A stretch of 64,000 bases of DNA from JAAUUJ01 sp964392245 (GCA_964392245.1 CAYMOX010000003.1:1-64000), one strand, 5' to 3'. Positions 51,990 to 61,603 are shown, counted from the stretch's first letter. A program made the numbers and translations. Notes: generated by a model not told the origin, from the letters alone.

Positions 51990-53582
51990 TTACGACTTCA
52001 CCAGACACTGTTTCATCTCTTCGACCAGTTGGGTGTCCAGGGAAGCTGTTCGAGCTCCAGCCTCTGCGGCCCAGCATTTCAGTTCCTGAACCTGATTCCG
52101 GGCAATGGAGGCCAGGGGTACTGTCTCCTGGATTGCGGTCAGAATATCTTCATTGGTAAAGTCACGTCGCTGTCCGGTTCCTACCCCTCCGAAGGCCTGG
52201 TACATGGCATCGATAATGGTCTGCTCGATCTCAGCACCGCTGAAGTCGATCGCCTGGGCAGCCATGGCCTCCAGATCAAATTCCCGCAGACGATTGGGGC
52301 GTAGTCGTTGCAGGTGCACCCGAAAGATCTCTTTGCGCTCCTTCTCGGTGGGCAAGTTCAGGAAAAAGATCTCATCGAAGCGGCCCTTGCGCAGCAGTTC
52401 GGGGGGCAATAGCGGCACATTATTGGCGGTGGCCACAATAAAGACGGGCTCGGTTTTTTCCTGCATCCAGGTGATTAGGCTGCCAAAGACACGCCGACTG
52501 GTGCCAGAGTCTCCATCGAAGTTACTGGTCATATTGCCAAAGGCTTTATCAATCTCATCAATCCAGAGAACGCAGGGAGCCATGGCCTCCGATAACTGGA
52601 TCATCTGGCGCACGCGGCTTTCACTTTCCCCCACGATCCCGGCAAACAGGCGACCCGCATCCAGGCGTAACAGCGGCAAACGCCATTCGTTGGCAATAGT
52701 TTTGGCGGAGAGGGATTTTCCAGTTCCCTGGATCCCCACCAGCAGGATCCCTTTGGGATTGGGCAGACCGTAGCGGCGGGCTTCCTCGGTGAAAGCTTCC
52801 TGGCGTACCCGTACCCATTGTTTAAGATTGTCCAGTCCTCCCACACTTTTCAGGGTTTCACGGCTGGTGAAAAATTCCAGGATCCCGGTCTGTCGAATGG
52901 CCTGTTTTTTCTCCTCCAGCACCCCATCGATGTCGGTCTCGTTCACCTCCAGTTTGGCAGCCAGCGCTTTGGCCAGGACACGCCGGATGCGTTCACGGCT
53001 TAATCCCTGACAGGCCTTGACCATCTGCTCCCGCCCCAGGGGTTTCAGGTTCAGTTTTTCCGGGGCGACGTAGAGGTCGATCAGCTTGTTGATCTCAGAC
53101 GTGGTGGGTAGGGGCAGCTCCAGAACCGTGATCTCCTCCTGCAGATCGGTGGGGATCTCGACGGTGTGGCTGAGGAGGACCAGGAGTTTGCGGCTGCGTT
53201 TAAGATGGCGGCTGAGGTTCTTTAACTCGCGCACCACGGGAGCATTTTTTTCCTGGTTGGAATTTTTAAGGATGAAATGCAGATCCCGCAGGATGAAGAT
53301 AGTGTCCTCTTCGGGTGAGGCTCTGAGAATGCGGCCCAGGGCATTCATCACCGAATTGCGATCTTCTCCGGTATCCTCCCAGCCGCGCACCAGATCCCAG
53401 GCCATCAGCTTGCGGGGGGGATCGGAGCGATCGGCCACCCGCACCAGCAGTTCCTCAGCAGGTTCTTCCTCGGGGGCCACCAGGTAGATGATCGGGTAGC
53501 GGGCACGGATCATCAGATCGAGAGTGGTGACCAGTTCCGCCTGGGGTTCCAGGGTGCGTTCACGCAGCGTTGCTTCGGGCAT
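51990..53582 (-). CDS. ycf46: Ycf46 AAA+ ATPase
   Basis: Ycf46 is a cyanobacterial and plastid AAA protein linked to control of CO2 uptake and photosynthesis. The 530-residue protein has an N-terminal P-loop-like domain without a Walker A lysine (residues 1-210) and a C-terminal AAA domain. The second domain has Walker A GIQGTGKS, Walker B VLWIDEIDKAF and sensor region VATANNVPLLPPELLRKGRFDEIFF (in part). The length is standard. Its stop lies 50 bases past the small frame at 51865. Confidence 0.93.
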   Translation of the reverse strand: MPEATLRERTLEPQAELVTTLDLMIRARYPIIYLVAPEEEPAEELLVRVADRSDPPRKLMAWDLVRGWEDTGEDRNSVMNALGRILRASPEEDTIFILRDLHFILKNSNQEKNAPVVRELKNLSRHLKRSRKLLVLLSHTVEIPTDLQEEITVLELPLPTTSEINKLIDLYVAPEKLNLKPLGREQMVKACQGLSRERIRRVLAKALAAKLEVNETDIDGVLEEKKQAIRQTGILEFFTSRETLKSVGGLDNLKQWVRVRQEAFTEEARRYGLPNPKGILLVGIQGTGKSLSAKTIANEWRLPLLRLDAGRLFAGIVGESESRVRQMIQLSEAMAPCVLWIDEIDKAFGNMTSNFDGDSGTSRRVFGSLITWMQEKTEPVFIVATANNVPLLPPELLRKGRFDEIFFLNLPTEKERKEIFRVHLQRLRPNRLREFDLEAMAAQAIDFSGAEIEQTIIDAMYQAFGGVGTGQRRDFTNEDILTAIQETVPLASIARNQVQELKCWAAEAGARTASLDTQLVEEMKQCLVKS

Positions 53583-53834
53583 AGGGCGGGGGAGCAGAAA
53601 ACACTATTTCTTCACCATACTGCGGTTTCCAGATCCCGTCGGATAGCGAGGAGGACAACCCTACGTAGGTTCTAGGTCTGATACGTATTTTAAGTTGTTC
53701 TGAAAATCTGGGTGATCTGCAGTTAGAATGCTGAGCCTCTGAAGGGCAGCTCACTATCCGCCGGTAAGTACTTGGGCAGTGACAGCCAGCTTGCTATCCT
53801 ATCCTTAGGTTCAGTTTTTAAAAGCCCAAACCCC

Positions 53835-54098
53835 ATGTCGATCACCCTCACTCTTCATCAGGAGCAGCTCCTAGAGCGACTGGTCAGCTCTGGCCGTTAC
53901 AGTAGTCCCAGTGAGGCTCTGGAAGTTGCTCTGGCTCTGCTGGAGCAACAAGAAGATCAGCATAAGCAGTGGCTTGAGGAGACTCGCCAGAAGATCCAGG
54001 TTGGGATTGATGAGCTAGACCGCGGAGAGGGCATTGACGGAGAAGTCGTCATAGAAAGGTTGCAGGCTAAGCTGCGTCAAGCTCGTGATCGGGGGTAA
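53835..54098 (+). CDS. ParD-like antitoxin
   Basis: An 87-residue protein with a ribbon-helix-helix start (MSITLTLHQEQLLERLVSSGRYSSPSEALEVALALLEQQE, described in pieces as a strand followed by two helices) and a charged C-terminal helix that would wrap the toxin. This matches the ParD/CC2985 antitoxin family, and the gene is fused in TAATG overlap with the next gene, a ParE-like protein. It would repress its own promoter; the 250 bases upstream hold no repeat I could recognise. The ATG at 53835 is preferred over an opening upstream at 53772. Confidence 0.83.
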   Translation: MSITLTLHQEQLLERLVSSGRYSSPSEALEVALALLEQQEDQHKQWLEETRQKIQVGIDELDRGEGIDGEVVIERLQAKLRQARDRG

Positions 54099-54394
54099 TG
54101 AATCAGTACATTCTGTCCCAAGCGGCCAGTCGAGATCTAGAAGATATCATCGACTACCTTTCTGCCAAAGACATTGATATTGGAGAACAGTTCCTGGCTG
54201 AGTTCAACCAGAAGTGCCGTAATTTAGTCCGGTTTCCCAATATTGGACGCCGCTATGAACATCTCTCTCCCCGTTTACGCGGACTTCTGATCCATGTTTC
54301 ATTAGAGCATTTCGAGGATCAGTGCCTGCTTAAGGAGATATTAGAAGCGTGCCTGAATAGCTTGAGGTCGCTGGATGATCCGACTTACTTCTGA
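54098..54394 (+). CDS. ParE/RelE-superfamily toxin-like protein, C-terminus atypical
   Basis: A 98-residue protein whose first 67 residues match ParE: YILSQAASRDLEDIIDYL, GEQFLAEFNQKCRNLVRFPNIGRR, LSPRLRGLL. ParE members then continue with a strand bearing YR and end RVxHGxRD. Here that region reads HVSLEHFEDQCLLKEILEACLNS, which does not fit and may reflect small indels. Known ParE toxins inhibit gyrase, while RelE-like ones cut mRNA; activity here is doubtful. The start overlaps the antitoxin stop and the end overlaps proS by 10 bases. Confidence 0.75.
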   Translation: MNQYILSQAASRDLEDIIDYLSAKDIDIGEQFLAEFNQKCRNLVRFPNIGRRYEHLSPRLRGLLIHVSLEHFEDQCLLKEILEACLNSLRSLDDPTYF

Positions 54395-56190
54395 TCCTGA
54401 ATCCAGGACTTCAAGACTCCCACCACATCCTCCACAGGGATCTCCTGACTGGTTCCGGTGGCCCGTTGCATGACTTCCACCTTGCCCTGCTTGAGACTGC
54501 GACCCGTGGTGATCCGGTAAGGAATGCCGATCAATTCTGCATCCTTAAACTTGACCCCAGCCCGTTCATCCCGATCATCCCAGAGGGTTTCTACCCCTGC
54601 CTGATTCAGCTCGCTCACCAGTGTCTCCGCCACCTGCATCTGTTCAGCATCCTGGGTATTGGGCACCACCACAATGCAGTGATAGGGAGCAATCGCCAGC
54701 GGCCAGATCATGCCCTTGTCATCATAGGTTTGCTCGATCGCCGCCTGGGCCAGACGGGAAACCCCGATTCCGTAACACCCCATCCACAAGTACTGCTCAG
54801 CCCCTTCCACATCGGTGTAGGTGGCCGCCATCGCTTTGGAGAACTTTAATCCCAGCTGGAAAATATGTCCGATCTCAATGCCGCGAGCCGATTGCAGGGT
54901 CTGGGTGGGATCGGCCACCGATCGCTCTCCTACCCGAGCCGTGCGCACATCCACCACTGTGGGCAGAGGGTACTGTTCGCCCCAATTGGCCCCCACTGTG
55001 TGCTTGCCCGATTGATTGGAGCCAGTAATGAAGTTCTTTAGCCCCACCGCCGTCTCATCCACCAACCGCAAAATCCGCGGGGCCAGATCCCTGACCTTAC
55101 CGAGACAACGATCTGGGAGATCGGGGGCAATGTAACCTGTGGGAATCGGATCCCCCTGCCAGCTGGCCTGGATCGTGGCATCGGCGATGCTTAGCTTCAG
55201 AAGTTTGTTAGCTTCATACTGCTCTGCCATGCGACTCAGGGCATTGGTGAGTTTCACCTCATTTACCTCCTGATCCGCCCGAATACTCACCAGGATGGCC
55301 ACCGCTGTGCCGTTATCGTAGATCCCCTGGTAAAGGATGTTTTTGACCATGGCGCTGGGAGGTGCTTTCAGGAAACTGGCCAGCTTCTCAATCGTCTCGG
55401 TGCCAGGCGTATCCAGAATTTCAAAGGTGTTGTAAGGAGAAGCTTCGGCATCCGCAGGCAGGGAGACAGCTTTCTCCACATTGGCCGCATAGGATCCATC
55501 CACCGTAAACAGAACCTCGTCCTCCCCAGCATCTGCCAGCACCATAAACTCCTGGGAAGCAGCCTGGGGTCCCCCGATCGCTCCGGCATCCGCATCCACC
55601 ACCCGAAACTGTAAACCACAGCGACTGAGGATCCGGTGGTAGGCCTGAAACATCTCCTCATAGGTGACTTTGAGGCTGGCTTCATCGGCATGAAACGAAT
55701 AAGCATCCTTCATGATGAATTCCCGACCGCGCATCAAGCCAAACCGAGGCCGGATCTCATCGCGAAACTTGGTCTGGATCTGGTAAATGGTCTGGGGCAG
55801 TTGCCGATAGGAGCGGATCAGTTCTCGCGCCAGAATGGTGACCACTTCTTCATGGGTGGGACCCAGCCCCTGTTGTCGTCCCTGCCGATCCGTGAGGGCG
55901 AACATAATTCCTTCCGCCTGCGTATAGGTATCCCAGCGCCCGGACTCCTGCCAGATCTCAGCGGGCTGTAACTGGGGAAAGAGACACTCCTGGGCTCCAA
56001 TCCCATTCATCTCTTCGCGGACAATGGCGGAAATTTTTTGCAGTACCCGCCAGAGGAACGGTAGATAAGAATAAACCCCCGCCGCCAGCCGCCGCATGTA
56101 ACCTGCCCGCACCAGCAGTTTGTGGCTGGGCAATTCAGCCTCCGCCGGATCCTCCCGCAGGGTGACAAACAACAGTTGACTCAGGCGCAT
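54385..56190 (-). CDS. proS: prolyl-tRNA synthetase
   Basis: A class II synthetase that charges tRNA-Pro. It is the 601-residue bacterial type with an editing (INS) domain: class II motif 2 (TKFRDEIRPRFGLMRGREFIMKD in part), the INS domain from about residue 230 to 400, motif 3 (GCYGIGVSRLAQAAIEQ) and a C-terminal anticodon-binding domain (HCIVVVPNT, DDRDERAGVKFKDAELIGIP). It begins MRLSQLLFVTLREDP, typical for the family. It converges on the ParDE-like pair. Confidence 0.97.
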   Translation of the reverse strand: MRLSQLLFVTLREDPAEAELPSHKLLVRAGYMRRLAAGVYSYLPFLWRVLQKISAIVREEMNGIGAQECLFPQLQPAEIWQESGRWDTYTQAEGIMFALTDRQGRQQGLGPTHEEVVTILARELIRSYRQLPQTIYQIQTKFRDEIRPRFGLMRGREFIMKDAYSFHADEASLKVTYEEMFQAYHRILSRCGLQFRVVDADAGAIGGPQAASQEFMVLADAGEDEVLFTVDGSYAANVEKAVSLPADAEASPYNTFEILDTPGTETIEKLASFLKAPPSAMVKNILYQGIYDNGTAVAILVSIRADQEVNEVKLTNALSRMAEQYEANKLLKLSIADATIQASWQGDPIPTGYIAPDLPDRCLGKVRDLAPRILRLVDETAVGLKNFITGSNQSGKHTVGANWGEQYPLPTVVDVRTARVGERSVADPTQTLQSARGIEIGHIFQLGLKFSKAMAATYTDVEGAEQYLWMGCYGIGVSRLAQAAIEQTYDDKGMIWPLAIAPYHCIVVVPNTQDAEQMQVAETLVSELNQAGVETLWDDRDERAGVKFKDAELIGIPYRITTGRSLKQGKVEVMQRATGTSQEIPVEDVVGVLKSWIQDQK

Positions 56191-56229
56191 GGGCAGTTGT
56201 CCTCGTAGTCGCAGGCAGTGATCCCAAGT

Positions 56230-57567
56230 CTATAGCGGATGGTCCTCGGGTTGTTGGTCCATGTCAACTTCCGCAGCAGGGCTCACCAGGACCTTATCGA
56301 CACGGCTCCCGTCCATGTCCATGACTTCAAAGCGAAAGCGGTCCCATTCAAAATGCTCACTAGCTTGGGGAATATGTCCCAGAAACGCGATCACCAGTCC
56401 TCCCACCGTCTGATAGTTCTCACTGTCCTCCAGGGGCAGTTCTTTCACAGATAACAGTTCCTTAAGCGTCTCCACGGCCAGCAACCCATCCACCAGCCAG
56501 GATCCATCTTCCCGCTGGATCACCTGTCGCGGTTGCGGCTGATCGGCAGAGGGCACATCCCCCACAATTGCTGCCAGAATATCCGTGAGGGTAACCAGCC
56601 CCTGAACGGTGGCATATTCATCCACCACGATCCCCATGTGGATCCTACTGGAGCGAAACATTTCCAGCACCTGCAGGGTCTTCATGGACTCCGGTAAAAA
56701 CAGGGGCAGCTGTAGATGGGTTTGCAAATTCTGCAGGCAATGGTCCGGATCACAACCCACCAGATCTTTGGCCTGCACCACCCCGGCCATCTGATCCAGG
56801 CTGCCATGACAAACCGGAAAGCGTGAGTAAGGGCTCTCCAGCACCTGTTGCCAGATCTGCTCAGGTGTCTCCTCCAGGTCCAGCCAGTTTACTTTGTTGC
56901 GTGGGGTCATGAGGGAACTAACGCGGCGATCACCCAACCGCAATACCCGCTCCAGCATCGCCTGTTCCTGCACCTCCACCGTTCCTGCTTCCGTGGCCTG
57001 TTTGATCAACAGCTGAATTTCGGCTTCGGTCACCGGAGAATGTACCGCGTTGTGCTGTCCGGTCCAGCGCAGCACCAGATCAGTGGATCCACTTAACAGC
57101 CGCACCAGAGGATGGGTAAGTCTCGCCAGGGTTTGCATCGGGGCGGCGATGGCAGTAGCAATCCCTTCAGGGTTATTCAGCGCCAGCCGCTTGGGCACCA
57201 GTTCCCCCAGCACCAGAGAAAGATAGGTGATCAGGGCGACGACGATGCCAAAACTGAGCACCTCACTGAAGGGGGCCACACCAGGAATCTGCTGCAGCCA
57301 TTGACTGAGACTTTTAGAGAGCGTAGATCCTCCCAGAGCCCCAGAAAGAATGCCAATCAGCGTGATCCCGATCTGAACCGTGGAGAGAAACTGATTGGGG
57401 GTATTGGCCAGATCCAGCGCTTGCTGCGCCTTGGTATTCCCACCCTCCGCCTGCTGTTGCAACCGAGCCTTGCGGGAAGAAACCACCGCTGTTTCAGACA
57501 TGGCAAAAACACCGTTCGCCAGCACCAGCGTCAGGATGAATAAAAATTCCAGCACAAATGAGAGCAT
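56230..57567 (-). CDS. CNNM/HlyC-CorC family protein with CBS domains
   Basis: A 445-residue membrane protein. Residues 1-190 are a DUF21/CNNM domain with four hydrophobic segments (LANGVFAMSETAVVSSRKARLQQ and VLGELVPKRLAL in part). Two CBS domains (about 215-335; VSSLMTPRNKV and VVDEYATVQGLVTLTDILAAIVGD) follow, then the CorC_HlyC C-terminal domain (DGSWLVDGLLAVE). Members are implicated in magnesium or other divalent cation efflux. The length is typical. It lies 39 bases past proS on the same strand. Confidence 0.9.
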   Translation of the reverse strand: MLSFVLEFLFILTLVLANGVFAMSETAVVSSRKARLQQQAEGGNTKAQQALDLANTPNQFLSTVQIGITLIGILSGALGGSTLSKSLSQWLQQIPGVAPFSEVLSFGIVVALITYLSLVLGELVPKRLALNNPEGIATAIAAPMQTLARLTHPLVRLLSGSTDLVLRWTGQHNAVHSPVTEAEIQLLIKQATEAGTVEVQEQAMLERVLRLGDRRVSSLMTPRNKVNWLDLEETPEQIWQQVLESPYSRFPVCHGSLDQMAGVVQAKDLVGCDPDHCLQNLQTHLQLPLFLPESMKTLQVLEMFRSSRIHMGIVVDEYATVQGLVTLTDILAAIVGDVPSADQPQPRQVIQREDGSWLVDGLLAVETLKELLSVKELPLEDSENYQTVGGLVIAFLGHIPQASEHFEWDRFRFEVMDMDGSRVDKVLVSPAAEVDMDQQPEDHPL

Positions 57568-57645
57568 GCAGAGCTCAGAAGCTGCCAGGCCAGGTGAAAG
57601 GTGAGAAGTTAAGGAACCTGAAAGTCAGGCCTCTCTCGTCATCCA

Positions 57646-58353
57646 TTAAACACGGAAACGCCGAACCTCATCATTGATCCGCACCTGGTAGAATCCGCGG
57701 CGCAGGTTGCCCAGCTCGATGGTTTCCTGGAACTCAACTGCAGCAAAGCACTGGACAAATACGGGTTCACGCACCAGCAGATCAATCTGAAAGCGGCGGC
57801 CCTGTTGAGATACCTCGGGCTCCAGGAGCTCACCACACCCTGCCGTGCCCTCAACGATCACGTTCACCTGACGCTGGAACCCATTCCCAATGACAACAAT
57901 CTCCACGCTGTCTATGCTGGCGGGAATGATCTGAATTTCCTCGGGGGGAACCGGGAGATAAGTAGGTTCTGGATTTGGGAAAGGGCAGGGGCTGCCTTCA
58001 CAGGGAACAGGGATCAGGGTGGGCAACGGCAGGGGATAGGGAGGCAGCGGACAAATAACATCACGGTCCGGGTGACAATCCGGAGGTAGACAGGAAAGAC
58101 GGCTGCTGTGGGTGATCGCGCAGGGAGGCAGACAGAAATAGCTATCCGTGGTCAGGCAGGGGGGGCAGATCAAGTCATCAGGGCAGTAGAGATCCGTTTG
58201 CGCCTGCAACTGAACCGTATTTGGCTCGGGACTGATCTGACTTACTACACCAGGGGGGGTAGAGGCACAGGCCCCAACCAGGGTAGCTAGAGCCATCCCC
58301 AGAACGGGAATCCCACGGGTTAGGACTTGAAGATTTAACTCACTCACACCCAA
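57646..58353 (-). CDS. Cys/Pro-rich lipoprotein, unknown family
   Basis: A 235-residue predicted lipoprotein. A lipobox LVGAC places the lipidated Cys at residue 29. The next 110 residues are dense in Cys and Pro (for example CPDDLICPPCL and CLPPDCHPDRDVICPLPP), then comes a beta-rich C-terminal domain (IQIIPASIDSVEIVVIGNGF to RRFRV). The many cysteines suggest disulfides or metal binding. I do not recognise a family. It converges with nothing and is divergent from the ABC-F gene across 170 bases. Confidence 0.75.
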   Translation of the reverse strand: MGVSELNLQVLTRGIPVLGMALATLVGACASTPPGVVSQISPEPNTVQLQAQTDLYCPDDLICPPCLTTDSYFCLPPCAITHSSRLSCLPPDCHPDRDVICPLPPYPLPLPTLIPVPCEGSPCPFPNPEPTYLPVPPEEIQIIPASIDSVEIVVIGNGFQRQVNVIVEGTAGCGELLEPEVSQQGRRFQIDLLVREPVFVQCFAAVEFQETIELGNLRRGFYQVRINDEVRRFRV

Positions 58354-58523
58354 ATCTCCTCACGATCCGATTCCGTTTCAGAGTAGGCCACCCCCAGGGG
58401 TGGGGCAAGGGGGCATGTGAGCAACCCCAGACACCAGCACGCAAATGGGCAGGATTGCCTACAATAAGGAGGATTATTTGTAACAGGTCGTTCACTTACC
58501 TGCAGCAAATTCGGGAGGCTGTG

Positions 58524-60245
58524 ATGCTCAGGCTGGAACATGTCCGCAAGATCTACCCCACTGGAGAGGTGCTCAAGGATGTCAACTGGGAAGTGAAGAC
58601 CGGGGATCGGATTGGCCTGGTAGGGGTGAATGGGGCTGGTAAGTCCACACAGTTGCGCATTATTACTGGAGAGGTTGAACCCACCTCCGGAGAAGTGATC
58701 CGCCCCGCCAGTTGTCATATCGCCTATCTGTCCCAGGAATTTGAAGTGGATCCGGGCTGCACCGTCCGCGAGGAGATGTGGAAGGTGTTCAAGGAAGCCA
58801 ACACGGTGCACAGGGCCTTGGCTGAGGTGCACCATCAGATGGAAGTGGAGGGAAGTGATCCAGAAAAGCTGGAACAGCTGCTCAAGGACATGGATCGGTT
58901 GCAACGGCAGTATGAAGCTCTGGATGGCTATGCCCTGGATGCCCGGATCAGCAAATTGCTCCCCGAGCTGGGCTTTGAGGACGACGATGATGAGCGTCTG
59001 GTGGGATCCTTCAGTGGCGGATGGCAGATGCGCATCAGTTTGGGCAAGATCATGCTGCAGAAACCAGATATTTTGCTCCTGGACGAGCCCACCAACCACC
59101 TGGATCTGGAAACGATTGAGTGGTTGGAAACCTATTTGAAACAGTTACCGATCCCGATGGTGATTGTTTCCCACGACCGCGCCTTTCTGGATCGGCTGAC
59201 CACTCAGATTGTGGAAACCGAACGGGGGATCTCCACCACCTATCTGGGGAATTACTCTGCCTACCTGTCGCAGAAAGCTGAATTGCGCTCCGCCCAACTA
59301 AGTGCCTTTGAACGGCAGCAAAAGGAGATCGAAAAACAACAGGCGTTTGTGGATCGCTTCCGCGCCAGTGCCACCCGCAGCACCCAAGCCAAAAGCCGTG
59401 AAAAGCAGCTGGAGAAAGTTGAGCGGATTGAAGCCCCCGACTCAGAAGTCCGCACCCTGCGGTTTCAATTTGCGCCAGCCCCGCGCAGTGGGCGTGAAGT
59501 GGTGCAGATCAAAGATCTAACCCACTCCTACGGCGAGAAGATCCTGTTTCTGGGGGCAAACCTCCTGATTGAACGGGGGGATCGGGTGGCGTTTGTGGGA
59601 CCCAATGGAGCCGGTAAGTCCACCATCCTGCGCATGATCATGGGCATGGAGTCCCCCACCGAAGGAGAGGTGAGCCTGGGAGCCCACAATGTGATTCCCA
59701 GCTACTTTGCCCAGAATCAGGCTGAGGCCCTGGATCTGACCCGCACCGTCATGGATACCGTGCATGAAGAAGTGCCCCAGTGGTCCAATGAGGAGGTCCG
59801 CACCCTCCTGGGTCGCTTTCTGTTCAGTGGGGAGACCGTCTTCAGAAAAGTGGAGGCGTTAAGCGGTGGTGAGAAGGCCCGTCTGGCCCTGGCCAAGATG
59901 CTCCTGCACCCCGCCAACCTCTTGATCCTGGACGAGCCCACCAACCACCTGGATATTCCTGCCAAAGAAATGCTGGAAGAAGCTCTGCAGAGGTATGAGG
60001 GCAGTGTGATTATTGTCTCCCACGATCGCTATTTCATCTCCCAGGTGGCCACTCGGATTGTCGAGATCCGGGATGGGGAGCTGATCAGCTACAACGGCGA
60101 TTACGCCTACTACCTCAACAAGCTGGAGGAAGAGCAGGCGAAGGCTCGTCAGCAAAAACTGGAGGCCGAGAAAGCTCGTAAAGCCGCTGAGAAACGGCAA
60201 AAAGAGAAAGAAAAAGCCAAGGCCAAGGGAAAGAAATCTAGTTAG
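58524..60245 (+). CDS. ABC-F family ATPase
   Basis: A 573-residue soluble protein with two ABC ATPase domains and no membrane segment: Walker A GVNGAGKST and GPNGAGKST, signatures FSGGWQMR and LSGGEKAR, and Walker B ending LLLDEPTNHLD and LILDEPTNHLD. The basic interdomain linker and a Lys/Glu-rich coiled C-terminus fit the Uup/EttA-type ribosome-associated ABC-F group. ATG 58524 is chosen because it starts at LRLEHVRKIYPTG, as in relatives; GGGAGG lies upstream. The open frame extends to 58455. Confidence 0.92.
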   Translation: MLRLEHVRKIYPTGEVLKDVNWEVKTGDRIGLVGVNGAGKSTQLRIITGEVEPTSGEVIRPASCHIAYLSQEFEVDPGCTVREEMWKVFKEANTVHRALAEVHHQMEVEGSDPEKLEQLLKDMDRLQRQYEALDGYALDARISKLLPELGFEDDDDERLVGSFSGGWQMRISLGKIMLQKPDILLLDEPTNHLDLETIEWLETYLKQLPIPMVIVSHDRAFLDRLTTQIVETERGISTTYLGNYSAYLSQKAELRSAQLSAFERQQKEIEKQQAFVDRFRASATRSTQAKSREKQLEKVERIEAPDSEVRTLRFQFAPAPRSGREVVQIKDLTHSYGEKILFLGANLLIERGDRVAFVGPNGAGKSTILRMIMGMESPTEGEVSLGAHNVIPSYFAQNQAEALDLTRTVMDTVHEEVPQWSNEEVRTLLGRFLFSGETVFRKVEALSGGEKARLALAKMLLHPANLLILDEPTNHLDIPAKEMLEEALQRYEGSVIIVSHDRYFISQVATRIVEIRDGELISYNGDYAYYLNKLEEEQAKARQQKLEAEKARKAAEKRQKEKEKAKAKGKKSS

Positions 60246-60277
60246 CGAAGGTAAGTATATGAACGCAGACTCTGATC

Positions 60278-60525
60278 AAAGTGTGTCTGTAAAAGACTGC
60301 AGTTCATGACTTAGAGATATTAGAAGAGATACTGGATCCAGACAAGGAGAGAGAGCAAGGTTGGGTAGATAGCGCCTATTGAAGTCAAGAGATTGAATAG
60401 GTTTAAAAAAATTGGATTCGAGAGTGAAATTCATGAGAGAGCATGTCGGAATAGAAAGTTACCAGAAGAACAAATAAACAAGAATCGAGAGAAATCAAGG
60501 ATACGAGCGAAAATAGAACTCATCA
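60278..60525 (+). pseudogene. IS5-like transposase remnant, frameshifted
   Basis: Frame-shifted plus-strand sequence still reads as the C-terminal third of an IS5-group transposase. The segments are HDLEILEEILDPDKE, then VDSAY, EIE in a second frame after an in-frame stop, then GFESEIHERACRNRKL, EEQINKNREKSRIRAKIE. The last segment corresponds to the region normally ending REKSRxRARVEH. At least two frameshifts and several stops make it dead. No terminal repeats are visible, so the element is largely deleted. The whole 60246-60583 gap is otherwise empty and AT-rich. Confidence 0.75.
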
Positions 60526-60583
60526 TATTATTGATACCTTGATCTGTTTATTTCCCGTCTTCTATGAGCAATCCTGTTATTTG

Positions 60584-61603
60584 CTAATTGTGGATGCTTT
60601 TGAGAGGGGTGCGCTTCAGTAATTGGCAGGAATGGAGCCAGGAAATGGCGTCCAGCAACGATTGGGTTATTGGTCTACATGCTAATCCCAGTTCTTGTTT
60701 GGCTTTAGAGGAGTCCAGATCAGCATGATAGCGGGCCAGTTTTACCCCAGTTAACGGAGCAGATGGAGACTGATGAGTGAAGTGATCAGCCCAAAATTCC
60801 TCCAGGATGCTAAATGAAAACGCCAGCCAGTAAGGGATCCGTTTTTGAGGCATGGATAAGCCTGTGAGATCCTCCAGGATTTGCAGCAGTTGACTGAGGC
60901 GTAAATCTTGAGAGCCCAGAATGTAACGTTCTCCCACCTGTCCTCTCTCCGCCGCCAGGATATGCCCCTGAGCCACATCTCTCACGTCGATCAAATTGAA
61001 GGTGCTTTCCAAAAAGGCAGGATAATCGCCATTCAAGAACCCCAGGATCATGCGTGAAGGGGGAGTCAGATGGTGATCTCCAGGACCAATGGGTAAGGAA
61101 GGATTGACAACCACAGCCTCTAGGCCCTGAGCGACCGCAGCTTGCACCTCTTGTTCCGCCAGAAACTTACTGCGGCAATAGGGTCCTGCCATATCCTCCA
61201 GGGTCAAATGGATCGATTCATCAATAACGGCTGGGGGAGGCTGTCGAGCACTTTTCAAAACCGCTTCTGTTGAGGTGTGCACCAGTCGCTTGATCCCAAT
61301 ATCCAGAGCGGCCTGCAGAACCTGGCGTGTTCCCTGTTGATTGAGGGTGATAAAATCCTGCTGGCGGGTCGCCCAGAGGTTCGCGTTAGCGGCTAAATGA
61401 AAAACCCACTCAACCCCCTGCATGGCAGTTCTCACCTGTTCTTGATCTAGCACTGATCCCTGCAGGTACTCCACTCCTGGTAGCGGTTGATCCGGTAGGC
61501 GCAGATCCAGAACTCTGACATCATCGCCTGCTAGCTGCAACTGCTCCACCAGATGCCGACCAATAAACCCCAGTCCCCCAGTCACCAGCGAACGTTTTGC
61601 CAT
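60584..61603 (-). CDS. NAD-dependent epimerase/dehydratase (extended SDR)
   Basis: An extended short-chain dehydrogenase of about 339 residues: SLVTGGLGFIGRHLVEQL binds NAD, DLRLP follows as the acidic loop, and the catalytic Tyr-x3-Lys is in PYCRSK. The sequence NPSLPIGPGDHHLTPPSRMILGFLNGDYPAF (in part) is like the hopanoid-associated sugar epimerase (HpnA) group. The substrate, probably a nucleotide sugar or lipid-linked sugar, is unassigned. ATG 61603 (MAKRSLV) is preferred to 61630. It is divergent from the sulfotransferase gene. Confidence 0.85.
   Translation of the reverse strand: MAKRSLVTGGLGFIGRHLVEQLQLAGDDVRVLDLRLPDQPLPGVEYLQGSVLDQEQVRTAMQGVEWVFHLAANANLWATRQQDFITLNQQGTRQVLQAALDIGIKRLVHTSTEAVLKSARQPPPAVIDESIHLTLEDMAGPYCRSKFLAEQEVQAAVAQGLEAVVVNPSLPIGPGDHHLTPPSRMILGFLNGDYPAFLESTFNLIDVRDVAQGHILAAERGQVGERYILGSQDLRLSQLLQILEDLTGLSMPQKRIPYWLAFSFSILEEFWADHFTHQSPSAPLTGVKLARYHADLDSSKAKQELGLACRPITQSLLDAISWLHSCQLLKRTPLKSIHN

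Noticed and set aside
58344..59099. 251-codon frame on the minus strand over the start of the ABC-F gene
   Set aside because: It covers the first ABC-F ATPase domain and the lipoprotein start; no homology pattern, so a shadow.
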